Source: Morinoia aosen (taxonomy: Eukaryota > Arthropoda > Malacostraca > Amphipoda > Talitridae). From it: 64,000 nucleotides of DNA. Below are positions 1-12,023 of the stretch, in pieces (position 1 is the stretch's first letter; each line of letters starts with the position of its first letter). The stretch is taken from the NCBI GenBank assembly GCA_030386875.1, contig CM059563.1, positions 18,246,001 to 18,310,000 on the forward strand, given 5' to 3'. A program made the position numbers and the translations under genes. The notes beneath the pieces are model-generated. The model did not search any database, was not told where the DNA came from, and saw only the letters and a program-made list of their open reading frames with translations.

Positions 1-216
1 AAATGCCTTATAACTAAAGCCAGGACGCCATGACGCTTTCCCCCGGTCAAGACCAGTACCCATTTCAGACACCTGGGTAGAGTGGGGTATTGTGCTTGGA
101 ATTTTTCTCCTATACCCAACAGAGAAAATCGCCACTGCCAGCGCCGAGATTCGATCCCGGGTCTCCCGCACGGCGGCAGAACCCTCTAGCCACATGGCTA
201 TGGCGAGCACAGGGAA
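1..216 (-). mobile_element. tRNA-derived SINE, cut by window edge
   Basis: Read on the minus strand, the head at about 216 has a tRNA-like pol III promoter: an A-box-like TGGCTAGAGGG at 182-192 and a B-box-like GGATCGAATCTC at 147-158. Downstream lies a body with CCCAGGTGTCTGAAATGGG and TGACCGGGGG, and the copy runs off the window at base 1 near GTTATAAGGCATTT. The same body and tail motif occur in the SINE at 42.5 kb, which supports one SINE family with a shared central domain. The 3' tail and target duplication are outside the window. Confidence 0.75.
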
Positions 217-1763
217 AAATCCAAGGGTGATAAGTCAGAGGGAAGACAATATTCCAAAGGAAAGATGAGTTGATCTTTTGCCCAGCTGGCTCGTAATTTT
301 TGAGGTAAAGCTATAATTGTATGCATTTTCCAATTAAATCTGACTTTTATGTGTCTCTTGGTCTCTTGGTTACAATCATATCCAATAAAATTGGTATTTT
401 TCATGATTTCGTAATAAATTTACTCTTTACATTCAATGATATAAGAGTTATTAAATATTTTTTTAGACCCAATGTTTAAAACTGACCTTGCATATCCATC
501 TATCAGAGAGCATGAAATTTCCTACCTCGATACTGCTAACCAAAAAGATAATAAAAAACAAGAAAATTAACCAAATTGGAGACACACGCGTTTAGATACT
601 GTACATGAAATACTACGGTTCACTTACAAATACATACAACAGACAAAAAATTTAAAGTTAACAGGTTCTGAATCAGAATTGATGTGTCCTAACTTGAAGT
701 TGTCTTTCTATGTATTATGCTTCAATTTAGTGTTCTAAGTAAGTCGCTCCTAATAACGGTTCAAAATTTTATAATTAGAGAAGTTCCATATATCTACAAC
801 TATTTCCAATAGTCATTAAATGATGAAGACTTCACATTAAAATATTACATTCAAATTTCATTACTCATAAAAATTAATGTTAAAAAAAATTGGCATGTAT
901 ATATATATATATATTTATACATAATGTTTGGAATTCCCTATATGAGCCAGACAACCTTAAGGTAATGGGGAATAACAGTCTGACATACAGTGAATGGAGT
1001 GCATGGAGAAAAAAGGTTAATTAAGGACGACAGCTTTTGGAGGTTGCGATGATCTGGCGCTAAGCGCGTGGTGCTTTTCATAGTTCAGCAAAAATGTTTC
1101 CCTTGACGAAGCACTACAGAGTCAATCTGCTACAGCTTGTTCGTAAGGTGATGTTTTTTTTTTCTGGCACAAAAATATAATAAATAAAAAAGTGTGTGCC
1201 GTGCTTTTGAACCTTGTACTATGTTTCTAGATGGAAAAAATGATATGTTGAATTAGATTCATATCAGTAGTCCTGCGGTGTTGTTTTAATTTTAGTTTCT
1301 TTATTGATTTTATATTTTATCAAAAATTCAGGTAATTGAGCTAGTGGTTGGCTGCACAAGCTGTATTCAAGATGTGGTACATCAACAAAAGGAATAACAA
1401 AGCTGAACATTCGACATTTGAGTACTCAGCAAGGAAAATGGAACAACAGGAGATACGCTCATCATTATAGGTAAGTAATATATTATCTGCCTTTTGTATC
1501 ATTTCATCGTATTGATGCTGTCATAATTTTACGCCATATTTAAAAACCGGATACGAATACCTTGGGGCTGTACCGTTTCTAATTTTATCTGCACCCTGCC
1601 TTTTGTTCTAGGTATCTAATTCGAGAACCTAAAATAATTTACTGAATCCAGAGGTAAGTTGTGCCATTTTTTATAAGTACTGACCCTTAATTGGTAATTT
1701 TTTGTGTTAGTGCGTGTTTTTACGCGGATAGATGCACAGTTCTATGTTTCTGCACGGCACCCT
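217..1763. other. no gene seen
   Basis: AT-rich DNA without a supported coding region. It holds a short TA run near 898-912. The short open frame at 198-404 on the minus strand overlaps the SINE head and has no family resemblance. Confidence 0.5.
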
Positions 1764-1937
1764 ATAATGTGAGGGGTTTCTAATGTGTGAAATCCCTAAT
1801 GTGAGGGGACTCTAATGTGTGGGATCCCTAATGTGTGAGATCCATAATGCGTGGGATGAATAATACATGGGATGAATAATGCGTGGAATGAATAATGCGT
1901 GGGATGAATAATGCGTGGGATGAATAATACATAATGT
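1764..1937. repeat. 16-bp minisatellite
   Basis: About ten units of roughly 16 bp. The first half reads like AATGTGTGGGATCCCT and grades into AATGCGTGGGATGAAT in the second half, so two subtypes sit side by side. Confidence 0.8.
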
Positions 1938-2370
1938 GTTTCCTTTTTTGTGCTCAGGATTCCTAAGATGTTGTGTTGACTCCTAAGGTAAAGACTGTCG
2001 TGGAAGTGCAGCCACTTGACACTTCCAGGAGTCCTGTTCGAGAGGTGTTAAATGATTATTCCTGTCATCAATTTACGTTTTCATGTCGTTTAGTTGTTTT
2101 ATATTCATCAGACATAAATACTTTCAAATTCCAGATCTAACTAAACCAAAATTGCTTGCGAGTGATGGTAAGTTTTTATTATTTTTTACATGGTGCATTT
2201 GTAACATTGCGAGGCTTATTTAAGTGCTTAGAAATTACTTTCATTAAACAAATCCCAACAATTAACACGGATCTGACACGTTACGTGTCAGCTATGACAT
2301 CGAAGCAAAAATATTGTTTTGAATTCATAACAATTTTTGCGAATTCTTAAGTTTAGGCACAGACATCAAT

Positions 2371-2478
2371 GAGAGCCTCGTAGGAATAGCATAGAACGCA
2401 GTCCTCGTAGGAATAGCATAGAATGCAGTCCTCAAAGGAATAGCATAGAATGCAGTCCTCAAAGGAATAGCATAGAAG
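2371..2478. repeat. 27-bp tandem repeat, 4 copies
   Basis: Four direct copies of a 27-bp unit containing GGAATAGCATAGAATGCAG. The first two carry CTCGTA and the last two CTCAAA before the shared core. Confidence 0.85.
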
Positions 2479-3383
2479 TTTACCAATTAAGGGAATTGAA
2501 CAATGTGCAAATTATGTTAAGAATGACTTAGATATTTTTTAGATACGTTGATTACAGGGAAAATTTTTTGTTATTTTTCTTCTGCAAATACGCGTTGTTG
2601 TGTAGTACGATATTCATGTTAGTGACGTTTGGAATATCCTTTGCGTTTATGGAAAATCCTGCCGCCTGCATTATGCAAACAAAAAAGTTTTGAGCTGCTG
2701 GAGAAGTGTTTCTTTTCACCCATTAGTGTTCACTCATTTCTGTTTATTCGTGTGTAGGTGTACGAGAAGTCAGTTTAGAGTTATTCAGCAATTGATATTT
2801 CATTTCACATGCACGATCCTTCATCATTTTGATGTCGATTTTGTCATGCATTCACTGTAGTGCGAACGTTCCCCTTACGCAACGACGTCAGTAAAGGTTT
2901 TGTTATAGCTGACGCATTGATGTAGCAAGCTTTATTTACAGTTATATGAAACTTTATAGTTTTTAAAGCTATATTGAAGTTACATTTCTTAAAACATATG
3001 AAAGCTTATAGTTTTTAAAGTTTTATTAATGTTTAAAGCTTTCATGGTTTTATTAATATTTGAAGTTTTAAAAGTTTTATCAGTTGTTCAGCCGATTGAA
3101 GCACCATTACATCACATACCAACTCTCATGGTCTCGTCTCGACGGAAAATTTTGCTTTGAAACGTACTCAAACCCGGCGGTCGTATTACATTTTATACCT
3201 GAACTTCACAGTAAACTCACTGTTTTCCTCCCCTTATCGCTGTTGCGCACACGCAGCGCTGCGGCGGCCAGGCGTGTCTGGCAGACGTCTCATTTTAACA
3301 CGCCAGCCAGCGCGTCTGTGGGGGACATGTTTGCTAAAGTGGCCTTTTTAAGGCCAAAATCATGAAGGTTGGGATTTTCCAAA
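2479..3383. other. no gene seen
   Basis: No supported gene. Around 2940-3080 there are loosely repeated motifs of the type AAAGCTTTATAGTTTTTAAAG. A slightly GC-richer patch at 3230-3330 contains overlapping short open frames in two frames, neither of which resembles a known protein. Confidence 0.4.
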
Positions 3384-3675
3384 CAAGGATCACTCAGCAT
3401 TTGACCAGGTTTTACTCAAAAATTAAAAAAACGTTGAGACCATTGCGCCAAAATACTCAGGCATTAGCTTTTTTCGAATGCAAATCATAAGGATCACCCG
3501 ACATTTGACTTGGTTTTATTAAAAAATCTGGAAAAATTGAAACAATAGGGCTAAAATCTTTAAGCTTCAGTTTTTACGAGTGCATATCTTAAGGATCACT
3601 CAGCATTCGACTAGGTTTTAATAAAAAAATTGAAACTCTGGTCACAAAACTTCAAGCTTCGCTTTGTACGAACAC
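3384..3675. repeat. degenerate ~105-bp tandem repeat, 3 copies
   Basis: Three diverged units, each starting with AAGGATCACTCAGCATTTGAC-like sequence followed by AGGTTTTA, an A-rich stretch, and a segment ending near CTTCAAGCTTC or the like. Divergence is visible at many positions, so the array is old. Confidence 0.65.
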
Positions 3676-3817
3676 AAATCACGAACATAAATCAGCCTTA
3701 ATTCACGTCAGCGCGTGCGGGGAGGGGTTCGCAGCTCACATGACAGCGTCGCCTTTATGGAGCTGTCGTGACGCAAGCGATAGTGTCTTGCCTCGGATGT
3801 TGGTGTTGGGACACAAT

Positions 3818-4075
3818 GTTTGTGCGTGTATGCGTTTTGGGTGTGTGTGTACGTGTGTGTTGGTGAGTGTATGTACGTGTGTGTGCGCGTTGCAGCTGTG
3901 TGTGTGTGTGTAAAAATATGTGTACGTGCGAGTATGTGTGTGAGCGAAAATGGTTGTGTGTATGTGAGTGTGCGTGTATGTGTGTTACGTGTGTGTGTGT
4001 ATATAAGTGTGTCAGCAGGTATGCGTGTGTGTATGTTACGTGTGTGTGTTTAAGTGTGTCAGCAGGTGTGCGTGT
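3818..4075. repeat. GT-rich imperfect microsatellite
   Basis: Interrupted (GT)n and TGTGTACGTG-like sequence over about 260 bp. Low-complexity open frames on both strands (Val/Cys-rich on plus, His/Thr-rich on minus) are by-products of the dinucleotide repeat. The tract can adopt Z-DNA in principle, which is inference. Confidence 0.9.
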
Positions 4076-4303
4076 TTTGATGCTCATGGAGACTACATGC
4101 CTGCCATAAAATTCCGCAGTGCTTTCTGAATAGCGATGCGCCATTTTTTACTGTTGAAGCTCCTCTTTCTAGGTGAATAAATAACAGGACTGATTAATGC
4201 CTGCACCATTGAATATGGCACAGAGAAAGAAATAAAATATTATCCTTCATATGTGCTGGCCTCTAAGTGTTGCGTCGTGGCACTGCATGGACCCGGTATT
4301 TAA

Positions 4304-4529
4304 CACTTTGGCCGCAATGTGAGCCACCAGTGGTCACTGAGGGGATTTTCTAAAGGCTGCTGATCCGACCTGTAGTCACTAACTCAATTTTCATGAACAT
4401 TTGAATAAAGCTAATTGATAGCAGGATCCAGTTAAGGTTTGCTATTTTCGAATTCGATTCCTACAATCGATTTTAAAGTTGAGTTGAATATTGAACTTCA
4501 GTTTAACCTACTCGCATGCGGTCAAAGTG
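4304..4529 (+). mobile_element. TTAA-flanked MITE (piggyBac-type), copy 1
   Basis: A 226-bp element flanked by TTAA on both sides (4300-4303 and 4530-4533). The ends are inverted: CACTTTGGCCGCAATGTG at the left, and GCGGTCAAAGTG at the right, whose reverse complement is CACTTTGACCGC. TTAA duplication with short terminal repeats is typical of piggyBac-derived non-autonomous elements. Four related copies lie elsewhere in this window (19969, 21201, 31316, 62917). It encodes nothing. Confidence 0.8.
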
Positions 4530-4640
4530 TTAATGAGGGCTCTCGTAACCTGTGGTGTTCTTCGGCTGCCTGCCTCAAGGTGGTCCAAATGTACCCTTCC
4601 CTGAGTGCCAGCACAGCAACACTCTGCTATCCCACGCCTT

Positions 4641-6806
4641 CATCGCAGTGCTTCTGTGCCCTCTTGTCACTCTTAGCTATTTTATCCAACGCGCAGTATG
4701 ACAACTATCACATACTTACATTGCAGTGCTTCTGTGCCTTCTTGTCACTCTTAGCTATTTTATCCAACGCGCAGTATGACAACTATCACATAATTACATT
4801 GCAGCGCTTCTGTGCCCTCTTGTCACTCCTAGCTATTTTATCCAACGCGCAGTACGACAACTATCACATACTTACATTGCAGCGCTTCTGTGCCCTCATG
4901 TCACTCTTAGCTATTTTATCCAACGCGCAGTACGACAACTATCACATACTTACATTGCAGTGCTTCTGTGCCCTCATGTCACTCTTAGCTATTTTATCCA
5001 ACGCGCAGTATGACAACTATCACATACTTACATTGCAGCGCTTCTGTGCCCTCATGTCACTCTTAGCTATTTTATCCAACACGCAGTAGGACAACTATCA
5101 CATACTTACATTGCAGTGCTTCTGTGCCCTCTTGTCACTCCTAGCTATTTTATCCAACGCGCAGTATGACAACTATCACATACTTACATTGCAGCGCTTC
5201 TGTGCCCTCTTGTCACTCCTAGCTATTTTATCCAACGCGCAGTATGACAACTATCACATACTTACATTGCAGCGCTTCTGTGCCCTCATGTCACTCTTAG
5301 CTATTTTATCCAACACGCAGTAGGACAACTATCACATACTTACATTGCAGCGCTTCTGTGCCCTCTTGTCACTCCTAGCTATTTTATCCAACGCGCAGTA
5401 TGACAACTATCACATACTTACATTGCAGTGCTTCTGTGCCCTCTTGTCACTCCTAGCTATTTTATCCAACGCGCAGTACGACAACTATCACATACTTACA
5501 TTGCAGCGCTTCTGTGCCCTCTTGTCACTCCTAGCTATTTTATCCAACGCGCAGTACGACAACTATCACATACTTACATTGCAGTGCTTCTGTGCCCTCT
5601 TGTCACTCCTAGCTATTTTATCCAACGCGCAGTACGACAACTATCACATACTTACATTGCAGTGCTTCTGTGCCCTCTTGTCACTCCTAGCTATTTTATC
5701 CAACGCGCAGTACGAAAACTATCACATACTTACATCGCAGTGCTTCTGTGCCCTCTTGTCACTCCTAGCTATTTTATCCAACGCGCAGTACGACAACTAT
5801 CACATACTTACATTGCAGTGCTTCTGTGCCCTCTTGTCACTCTTAGCTATTTTATCCAACGCGCAGTACGACAACTATCACAACTTACATCGCAGTGCTT
5901 CTGTGCCCTCTTGTCACTCTTAACTATTTTATCCAACGCGCAGTATGACAGCTATCACATACTTACATTGCAGTGCTTCTGTGCCCTCTTGTCACTCTTA
6001 GCTATTTTATCCAAAGCGCAGTACGACAACTATCACAACTTACATTGCAGCGCTTCTGTGTCCTCTTGTCACTCTCAGCTATTTTATCCAACGCGCAGTA
6101 TGACAGCTATCACATACTTACATTGCAGTGCTTCTGTGCCCTCTTGTCACTCTTAGCTATTTTATCCAACGCGCAGTATGACAGCTATCACATACTTACA
6201 TTGCAGCGCTTCTGTGCCCTCTTGTCACTCTTAGCTATTTTATCCAACGCGCAGTACGACAACTATCACATACTTACATCGCAGTGCTTCTGTGCCCTCT
6301 TTTCACTCTTAGCGATTTTATCCAACGCGCAGTATGACAACCATCACAACTTACATCGCAGTGCTTCTGTGCCCTCTTGTCACTCTTAGCTATTTTATCC
6401 AACGCGCAGTATGACAGCTATCACATACTTACATTGCAGCGCTTCTGTGCCCTCATGTCACTCTTAGCTATTTTATCCAACGCGCAGTATGACAACTATC
6501 ACATACTTACATTGCAGCGCTTCTGTGCCCTCTTGTCACTCCTAGCTATTTTATCCAACGCGCAGTACGACAACTATCACATACTTACATTGCAGCGCTT
6601 CTGTGCCCTCATGTCACTCCTAGCTATTTTATCTAACGCGCAGTATGACAACTATCACATACTTACATTGCAGCGCTTCTGTGCCCTCATGTCACTCTTA
6701 GCTATTTTATCCAACGCGCAGTATGACAACTATCACATACTTACATTGCAGCGCTTCTGTGCCCTCTTGTCACTCTCAGCTATTTTATCCAAAGCGCAGT
6801 ATATAT
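4641..6806. repeat. 78-bp satellite array, ~28 monomers
   Basis: A homogeneous head-to-tail array of a 78-bp monomer with recognisable landmarks CTTCTGTGCCCTC, TTTTATCCAACGCGCAG and ACTATCACATACTTACATTG. Because 78 is a multiple of three and one frame lacks stops, each monomer reads as a 26-residue hydrophobic repeat. This frame is interrupted by TAG in two monomers (CACGCAGTAGG near 5085 and 5319) and shifted by three 77-bp monomers that lack one T (near 5881, 6031 and 6344). No start context, splice signals or codon-level conservation support a protein. Confidence 0.95.
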
Positions 6807-7115
6807 GACAGTTATCACATACATTGCATTGCTTCTGCACCCACTTGTCATTGTTAACAGTTCTATCCAAAGGGCAGTATGACACCTCACAGATACTTAT
6901 ACCGTATTGTTTATGTACCGACATGTCACCATTACCTCTCTGATTCGAAGCATAGTTTGACAATTATCACATATGTACTTACATTGTAGTTTTAACATAC
7001 AAACTTGTCACTATTAAGTACTTTATCTGAAGCACAGTATGGCAGCTATCATGTACTTAATGGCTGTGTTTCTATGCCGACTTGTCACTATTAACTGTCT
7101 TATCCGTACCTATAC
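6807..7115. repeat. decayed monomers of the 78-bp satellite
   Basis: About four further monomers in the same phase, but heavily mutated: fragments such as ACTTGTCA, ATTAACTGTCTTATCC, GCGCAG or CACAGTATG, and CTATCATGTACTTA recur at about 78-bp spacing. They form the right margin of the array and are much older in appearance than the monomers to the left. Confidence 0.8.
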
Positions 7116-7407
7116 TTTGTATATTAATTACTTATCTGCTCAACCTCAAAAACTAGAAATATGTCTCAACTAAAATAATTTTCTGTAACACATTTCTGTA
7201 TCGATTTGGAGATGCATTACAGGTAAAAATGAATTTGTCGGCCTCTGATGAATTGTAATTGTTTATAAATTTTATGCGGGTTCCACTTGTATTTACGATA
7301 TTATTATGAAACGTCCAATTGCGCGTGAAATGTGTTGCATAAGACACGCCTCAACAAGCCTTCGCTTCTTTCATTCCAAGCACTCTTAAAGACTCAGAAA
7401 AAAATGT

Positions 7408-7541
7408 AGTTTAAGTTACTGACCAAGTACCATTCTTACTCTCCATTATGTGATTATCCCATGTTTAGGTCACTAAACAAGTACTATTCACACATTCCGT
7501 TGCATAGGCTTATACGAAGCATAAGTTATTGAACAAACACT
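7408..7541. repeat. ~57-bp minisatellite, left part
   Basis: Diverged units with ACTAAACAAGTACYATTC and TCTCCATTATG motifs. The same units continue at 18955, on the other side of the retrotransposon, so this is one array split by the insertion. Confidence 0.75.
7538..7541. repeat. target site duplication CACT, left
   Basis: The four bases CACT precede the left LTR and are repeated directly after the right LTR at 18955-18958. A 4-bp duplication is usual for Gypsy-type integrases. Confidence 0.8.
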
Positions 7542-9403
7542 TGTCACGAGAAAAGGCTGTCTGCCTCGTCTCTCATTAATTTACACTAATGAGAAGACCG
7601 AATGCTCGCTTGAGGGGTTGGCATACCTCAATAAAATGCACAGGAAACACAAGGAAAATTTATGGGCAAGCCCAAACAAATCAACACTACTACAAAATGT
7701 GTATACTAAAATTGGGCAGTACTCACCGATGTACGTTGAACTCGACTTACTCACTGCGCGTTTTTCAGAGCGCGTCAGTTATGATGAGGGGCTGCTTGCT
7801 ACTAAATTTGGGGGATTTTATACACGTGAAATTCACTTAATTTATAATTTACGGCAATACATCATACAGAACATCGATAAGCGCACGCAATGTATGGCAT
7901 TAGAACTGGTGTAAATTGAGTAATGGTATTCTAGAAATTTCATGTGTTAAACAGCTTGCATAACAGAACGACAATAAATGCTACCGCTGGCCAGCTTCCC
8001 CATATATTGCTCCTACATAAAATGCCACAAATGAGGCCTGCCAACATTTGCATTCCCGCAGCACAGAAGGTGGTCTCACTTCAAACCACAGAATTGTTCT
8101 TTTACAAACAGCTTCAGTTCAAATTTCTGTCTTGTGCACAGTACACAGAAAGTCTGTTGCGAAATGCTGATCCCGGCACTCCCGAGAATCTTCTTGCCTT
8201 GTAGTACGTTTAATCCAGTTAATCCAGTTAATCCAGTTTTACCTTCCCACCTGAAATTTGAATTATAACTTGTTACTCATTATAGCGTCAATCACGTTTC
8301 CTCAAATATATTCATCTTTCATTCAATAAAGGGGCATTAAATTTTGTATTACATCTACCTCACTCATATTCACAATATTTTCTTGCCATATTTAATTGAA
8401 CGGCGCAGATTTATCATCATATGTATCCATCCTTTTAACAGCATCTATCGCGAATGAGTAACATGAGTCTTACCCGGCCCATCGACGTTTAAACTTTCTT
8501 ATAACTTTCTACATCTCATCCACAGTGGTCTTGTGTGAGATTTCTTCTCTGCAAAATGGAAAGAGAAAATTTTGGATTAGCAAATTCCCCAAAAAAACGA
8601 TTTTACCAAATTAACTACGTATTGCTCATTTTTTTAAAATTATATTTCCAGTATTGCACTTGATAAAAGAAACGCACTTCTCACGACGCCCGTCGACGCA
8701 GACTGAATTCACTCCCTCAGTAATGACGCTGTGCTCAAGAGCGCGGTTCTCTCCTTTTCCGTACAGACCAATCGACTTTTGAAAGGGTATTCAGGGTCGT
8801 TTGTATTGGCTTAGAGCCTTTTGGCGTGAACTTCTGACTCCGCCCTTATGAGGTTTCACGGGATTCTCGCTGAGCGCCGTTGGCCCTTCTACATCTTTTC
8901 CCTGTATTTTTTTTTTTTTGCTCAAGTGTTAGGACCCTTAAATCTGTCGACCACTGTGTTTGTAGTTTCGAGGCTTGTGCAATTAACCCTCACAACAGGC
9001 GGTTCTGCCGAGGCGTAGAGGACTGCTTACACCGTCAAATTCTTGATGGCGTAATCTACCCACCTCGCCTGAAACAACACACATCTAATGGCCGCCTACC
9101 CCTAACATTTATTTAACCAAACATTTGGTGAAGAGACCCCTTCTGTGCCGCTGGGATTTTTTAGGTAAGCATTGAGTGAGCACCAAAATTTATAACACAC
9201 AATTACAATTTCCCTAAATTCTAAAAAAAACGCAGAATGAAATCACAATTACCATTTCCCTAAATTCTCATGTTTTAATTCGTTAAATCATTCGCTAAAT
9301 TGATTATTCTCGACATGACCCCAAAACACAAGAGCACCAATCAGTTAGCACAAAAAAAAAGACATAAATTAGTTAAATTCCCAAAATTAAATCTTTCCCA
9401 ACA
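7542..9403 (-). repeat. 3' LTR of the Gypsy element (1862 bp)
   Basis: Direct repeat of 17091-18954. By eye the two copies differ only by one A in two homopolymers (7 versus 8 A near 8590/18131, and 9 versus 10 A near 9351/18902). The LTR is bounded by TG..CA. Small open frames within it occur identically in both copies and have no protein family resemblance. A minus-strand TATAAAA at 7816-7822 (17365-17371 in the other LTR) is a possible but unproven promoter element. Confidence 0.95.
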
Positions 9404-9417
9404 TCCCCGCTCCTTTA
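9404..9417 (-). other. polypurine tract of the Gypsy element
   Basis: Directly next to the 3' LTR, the minus strand reads AAAGGAGCGGGGA. Such a purine run primes plus-strand DNA synthesis in LTR retrotransposons. Only one pyrimidine interrupts it. Confidence 0.75.
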
Positions 9418-12023
9418 CATAAAAAAAAATTGACTCGACAATTTTTTTTTTTTTTTTTTTTGTATTAGCGTTATGTTATTCATTTGAACAATTTGAACTG
9501 AATTATTAGCCAACTTAAGACACAAATGGTACACATCTACTTAAGCCAATTATGTTCTAAATTAATTCCGCAGAAACATGGTACATTACATTTAACAATC
9601 TTATTTATTACAATACAATCAGCCACAGCGTAATATATTGTGTCATCTTCATCTAACCGATGCGTCTGTTTTTCCCGCCGAACTGAAGTGCGTACTAAAT
9701 ACTTGAGTCCTAAATCCTAATAACATTCACAAAATTTAGTGTACACATTTCCTACATTCTCAAATATCCTCAAGTGTCGATGTTTTTGTCTTCCAGATCT
9801 CTCTAGCCGTTTGCATCTTCTGTTCTATAATTCCTTGACGCTGCTTTTGACGATTCGCTGTTCACTCCTTGGGTATCGTTGACGGAGTTTGCTGTCCTTC
9901 CATTTTTCTCTTCTGGCATTCCAATGCCATCACACACGCGTTGAAGATAGGTACTCATTTTCAGAAGGAAGGATTGTGATCCCAATATCCAGCCTCATAT
10001 AAAATTTCTATTCACCACATTACTTGCACGATTTCATTCGGTAACACGCATCATAATCACGACTCAAGTTACCACTAAATCATGTTAAGTACAATCTTTC
10101 ACATACATTTTAGGACGTATATTCGAACTCAAATTTTAATCGTCAGACTACTCGTGAATGCCGCTTCGTTGACCAGACGAATTGGCGAATCAGGAACTTA
10201 TGTTGGTCTGTCGAAGAATACGAGTTGAAGCGTCGATAACTTTTTTTTATTCGATTAAGTCTCCCCTCGCGATGGGGTTCCAATCCCACGAAGTAATGCT
10301 GAAGTATTCCGAGGCATAATCCTGCGTAGTGCACACTGGTATCCTGTAGAATCCCCCTCAGTATCCCTTGACGTCACGTGGAATCTGGTAGACACTAGAT
10401 GATGTTTTTATTTTATTCGAGTGAACACTCTTATTTATGCGAGAATTCCGTGGGTTAATATTCTCTGAAGACCGTCCGCTTCATTCAAAGCCTATCCGCC
10501 GAAATCTCTTTTACATTTTCATTTCACGTATAAATAGAGATGCCTCAATGCGGCTTCAATATTCCAAGTGATTATTTGCCTAGTAAAAATTCACAGGAAT
10601 ATTGCATGCGAGTTTCAGGAATGCCTTTCCAAGCGTTCATGTCACAATGCAAATTCCAAATAAATCAAATTAAATTCAATACTCAATAATATAAAAGCAT
10701 TATTATTGGTTCATATGGGTACCCATTTATAAAAGCATTTTTGAACACTATTACATTACGGCGCCCTAGAACATTATCTGCTTTGTTTTCGTATTCTCTT
10801 CCTTCCTTCCTCCTCCTGGTACTGCGGCGTTCTGTGGTGCTTTCCACTTCGAAGTGTCGAGTGCTGCTAATTAGTCGAGAAATCCTTCCTGGCTCGGCCG
10901 TTCACTAACGATGTCCTCTTCACAGCCTGACCACGGGCGAGTTAAGCAATTACTGGTGTCCTCCGCATTCTTCTGAACATGGTGCGCGACCTCTGGCTGC
11001 AGCTCAACCGCAAGCGGCTCTGAGCTAATTACTTGTGCCTTCGGCATTCTTCAGAACATGGTGCAAAATTTCCAGCCGTACATACATCTTTCGTCGTTTC
11101 TCACTGCAACGCTTGAATTTGGGCAATCCTTTTAAACATCTCCAACGCAGGTGCAATGTGTCCCCCATGTCGTGTTGTTGTTCTATCTTCTTCGTTCTTG
11201 TAAATAATTACTTATATTCCACGTGATTCTTCCTGAATTTGCTGCTTATACGAGACGCATTCGTGTTATGTAGTTGATCTGGCCTGTTTTGTGCTGAAGT
11301 ACATACTACGCTAATCTACCAAGAAATTAATTCCTTAAGTCTGAAAGAAATGTTCTACACTACAGAGTAAGATGATACTAATTCCTTCCGGAATAACGTG
11401 TTTACGATATTCTTTCAGGGCAAGAGAGAGACACAAAGTCAGAAAATTCAACGCTACAGCACGAAATATCCGCAACTTTAACCTGACGCTAAACATATTT
11501 TCCCCGATACGAAAATGAACGGTCTAAAGCTATCGATAAAATTAGCAAGCCTGAGATAGCCTCAGCCTAAGCACTTCAGACTAAACTAGTTAATTCACTC
11601 GAGTTATTTCGCTTTACGAAATGCTGGCGAGGAAATATATGTGCATACTACAAAGGAAACAAAGTACTCCTCTTGCGAAACACACGAAAATTAACCTAAA
11701 TGAAACGCTCAATTTCCCTTTACTTAGCAAGAAAGAAAATGAGCACTAAGCATAGGGTAAGATTCGATCACTCTAACAAGGGTCTCGTTATGCACTAGAT
11801 TTCTTGTGAGCAAAGGAAATTGGAGTGACATAACCTAGAACATCTCCCTACTGCACGAAGCATCTCACTCTTAGTAAGAACACATTTAGATTAAAGCAAT
11901 ACAGCGCAAAAAAATTCACTCCTACGTAAGAGCTCTGCTAAAATTGAACGCACAAGAACACATTTCACAAAGTTAAGGTGACGCATGATCTCAGTCCACT
12001 GCAGCTCGCTTCCAAGTGGCAAT
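9418..12023 (-). other. 2.6 kb tail of the Gypsy element without a long ORF
   Basis: This part lies between the pol stop codon and the polypurine tract, where envelope genes sit in errantiviruses. The longest minus-strand frames are only about 60 codons (9803-9985, 10143-10334) and show no signal peptide, furin site or transmembrane anchor. A poly(T) run of about 20 lies near 9441-9461. It may be non-coding element sequence or a fully decayed third gene, although decay here would contrast with the intact gag and pol. Confidence 0.8.

Noticed and set aside
3755-4144. 129-codon His/Thr-rich minus-strand frame
   Set aside because: Low-complexity translation of the GT-rich tract.
4439-6808. Several long plus-strand open frames with a 26-residue hydrophobic repeat
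   Set aside because: They are translations of the 78-bp satellite, start inside a MITE, are broken by TAG and one-base deletions, and appear in two frames at once.
7589-9116. Open frames of 78-98 codons inside the LTR, repeated at 17138-18666
   Set aside because: They are identical in both LTRs because the LTRs are identical; there is no family resemblance and they run opposite to the element's genes.
9803-10334. Candidate envelope gene of the Gypsy element
   Set aside because: Only two frames of about 60 codons, without signal peptide, cleavage site or membrane anchor.
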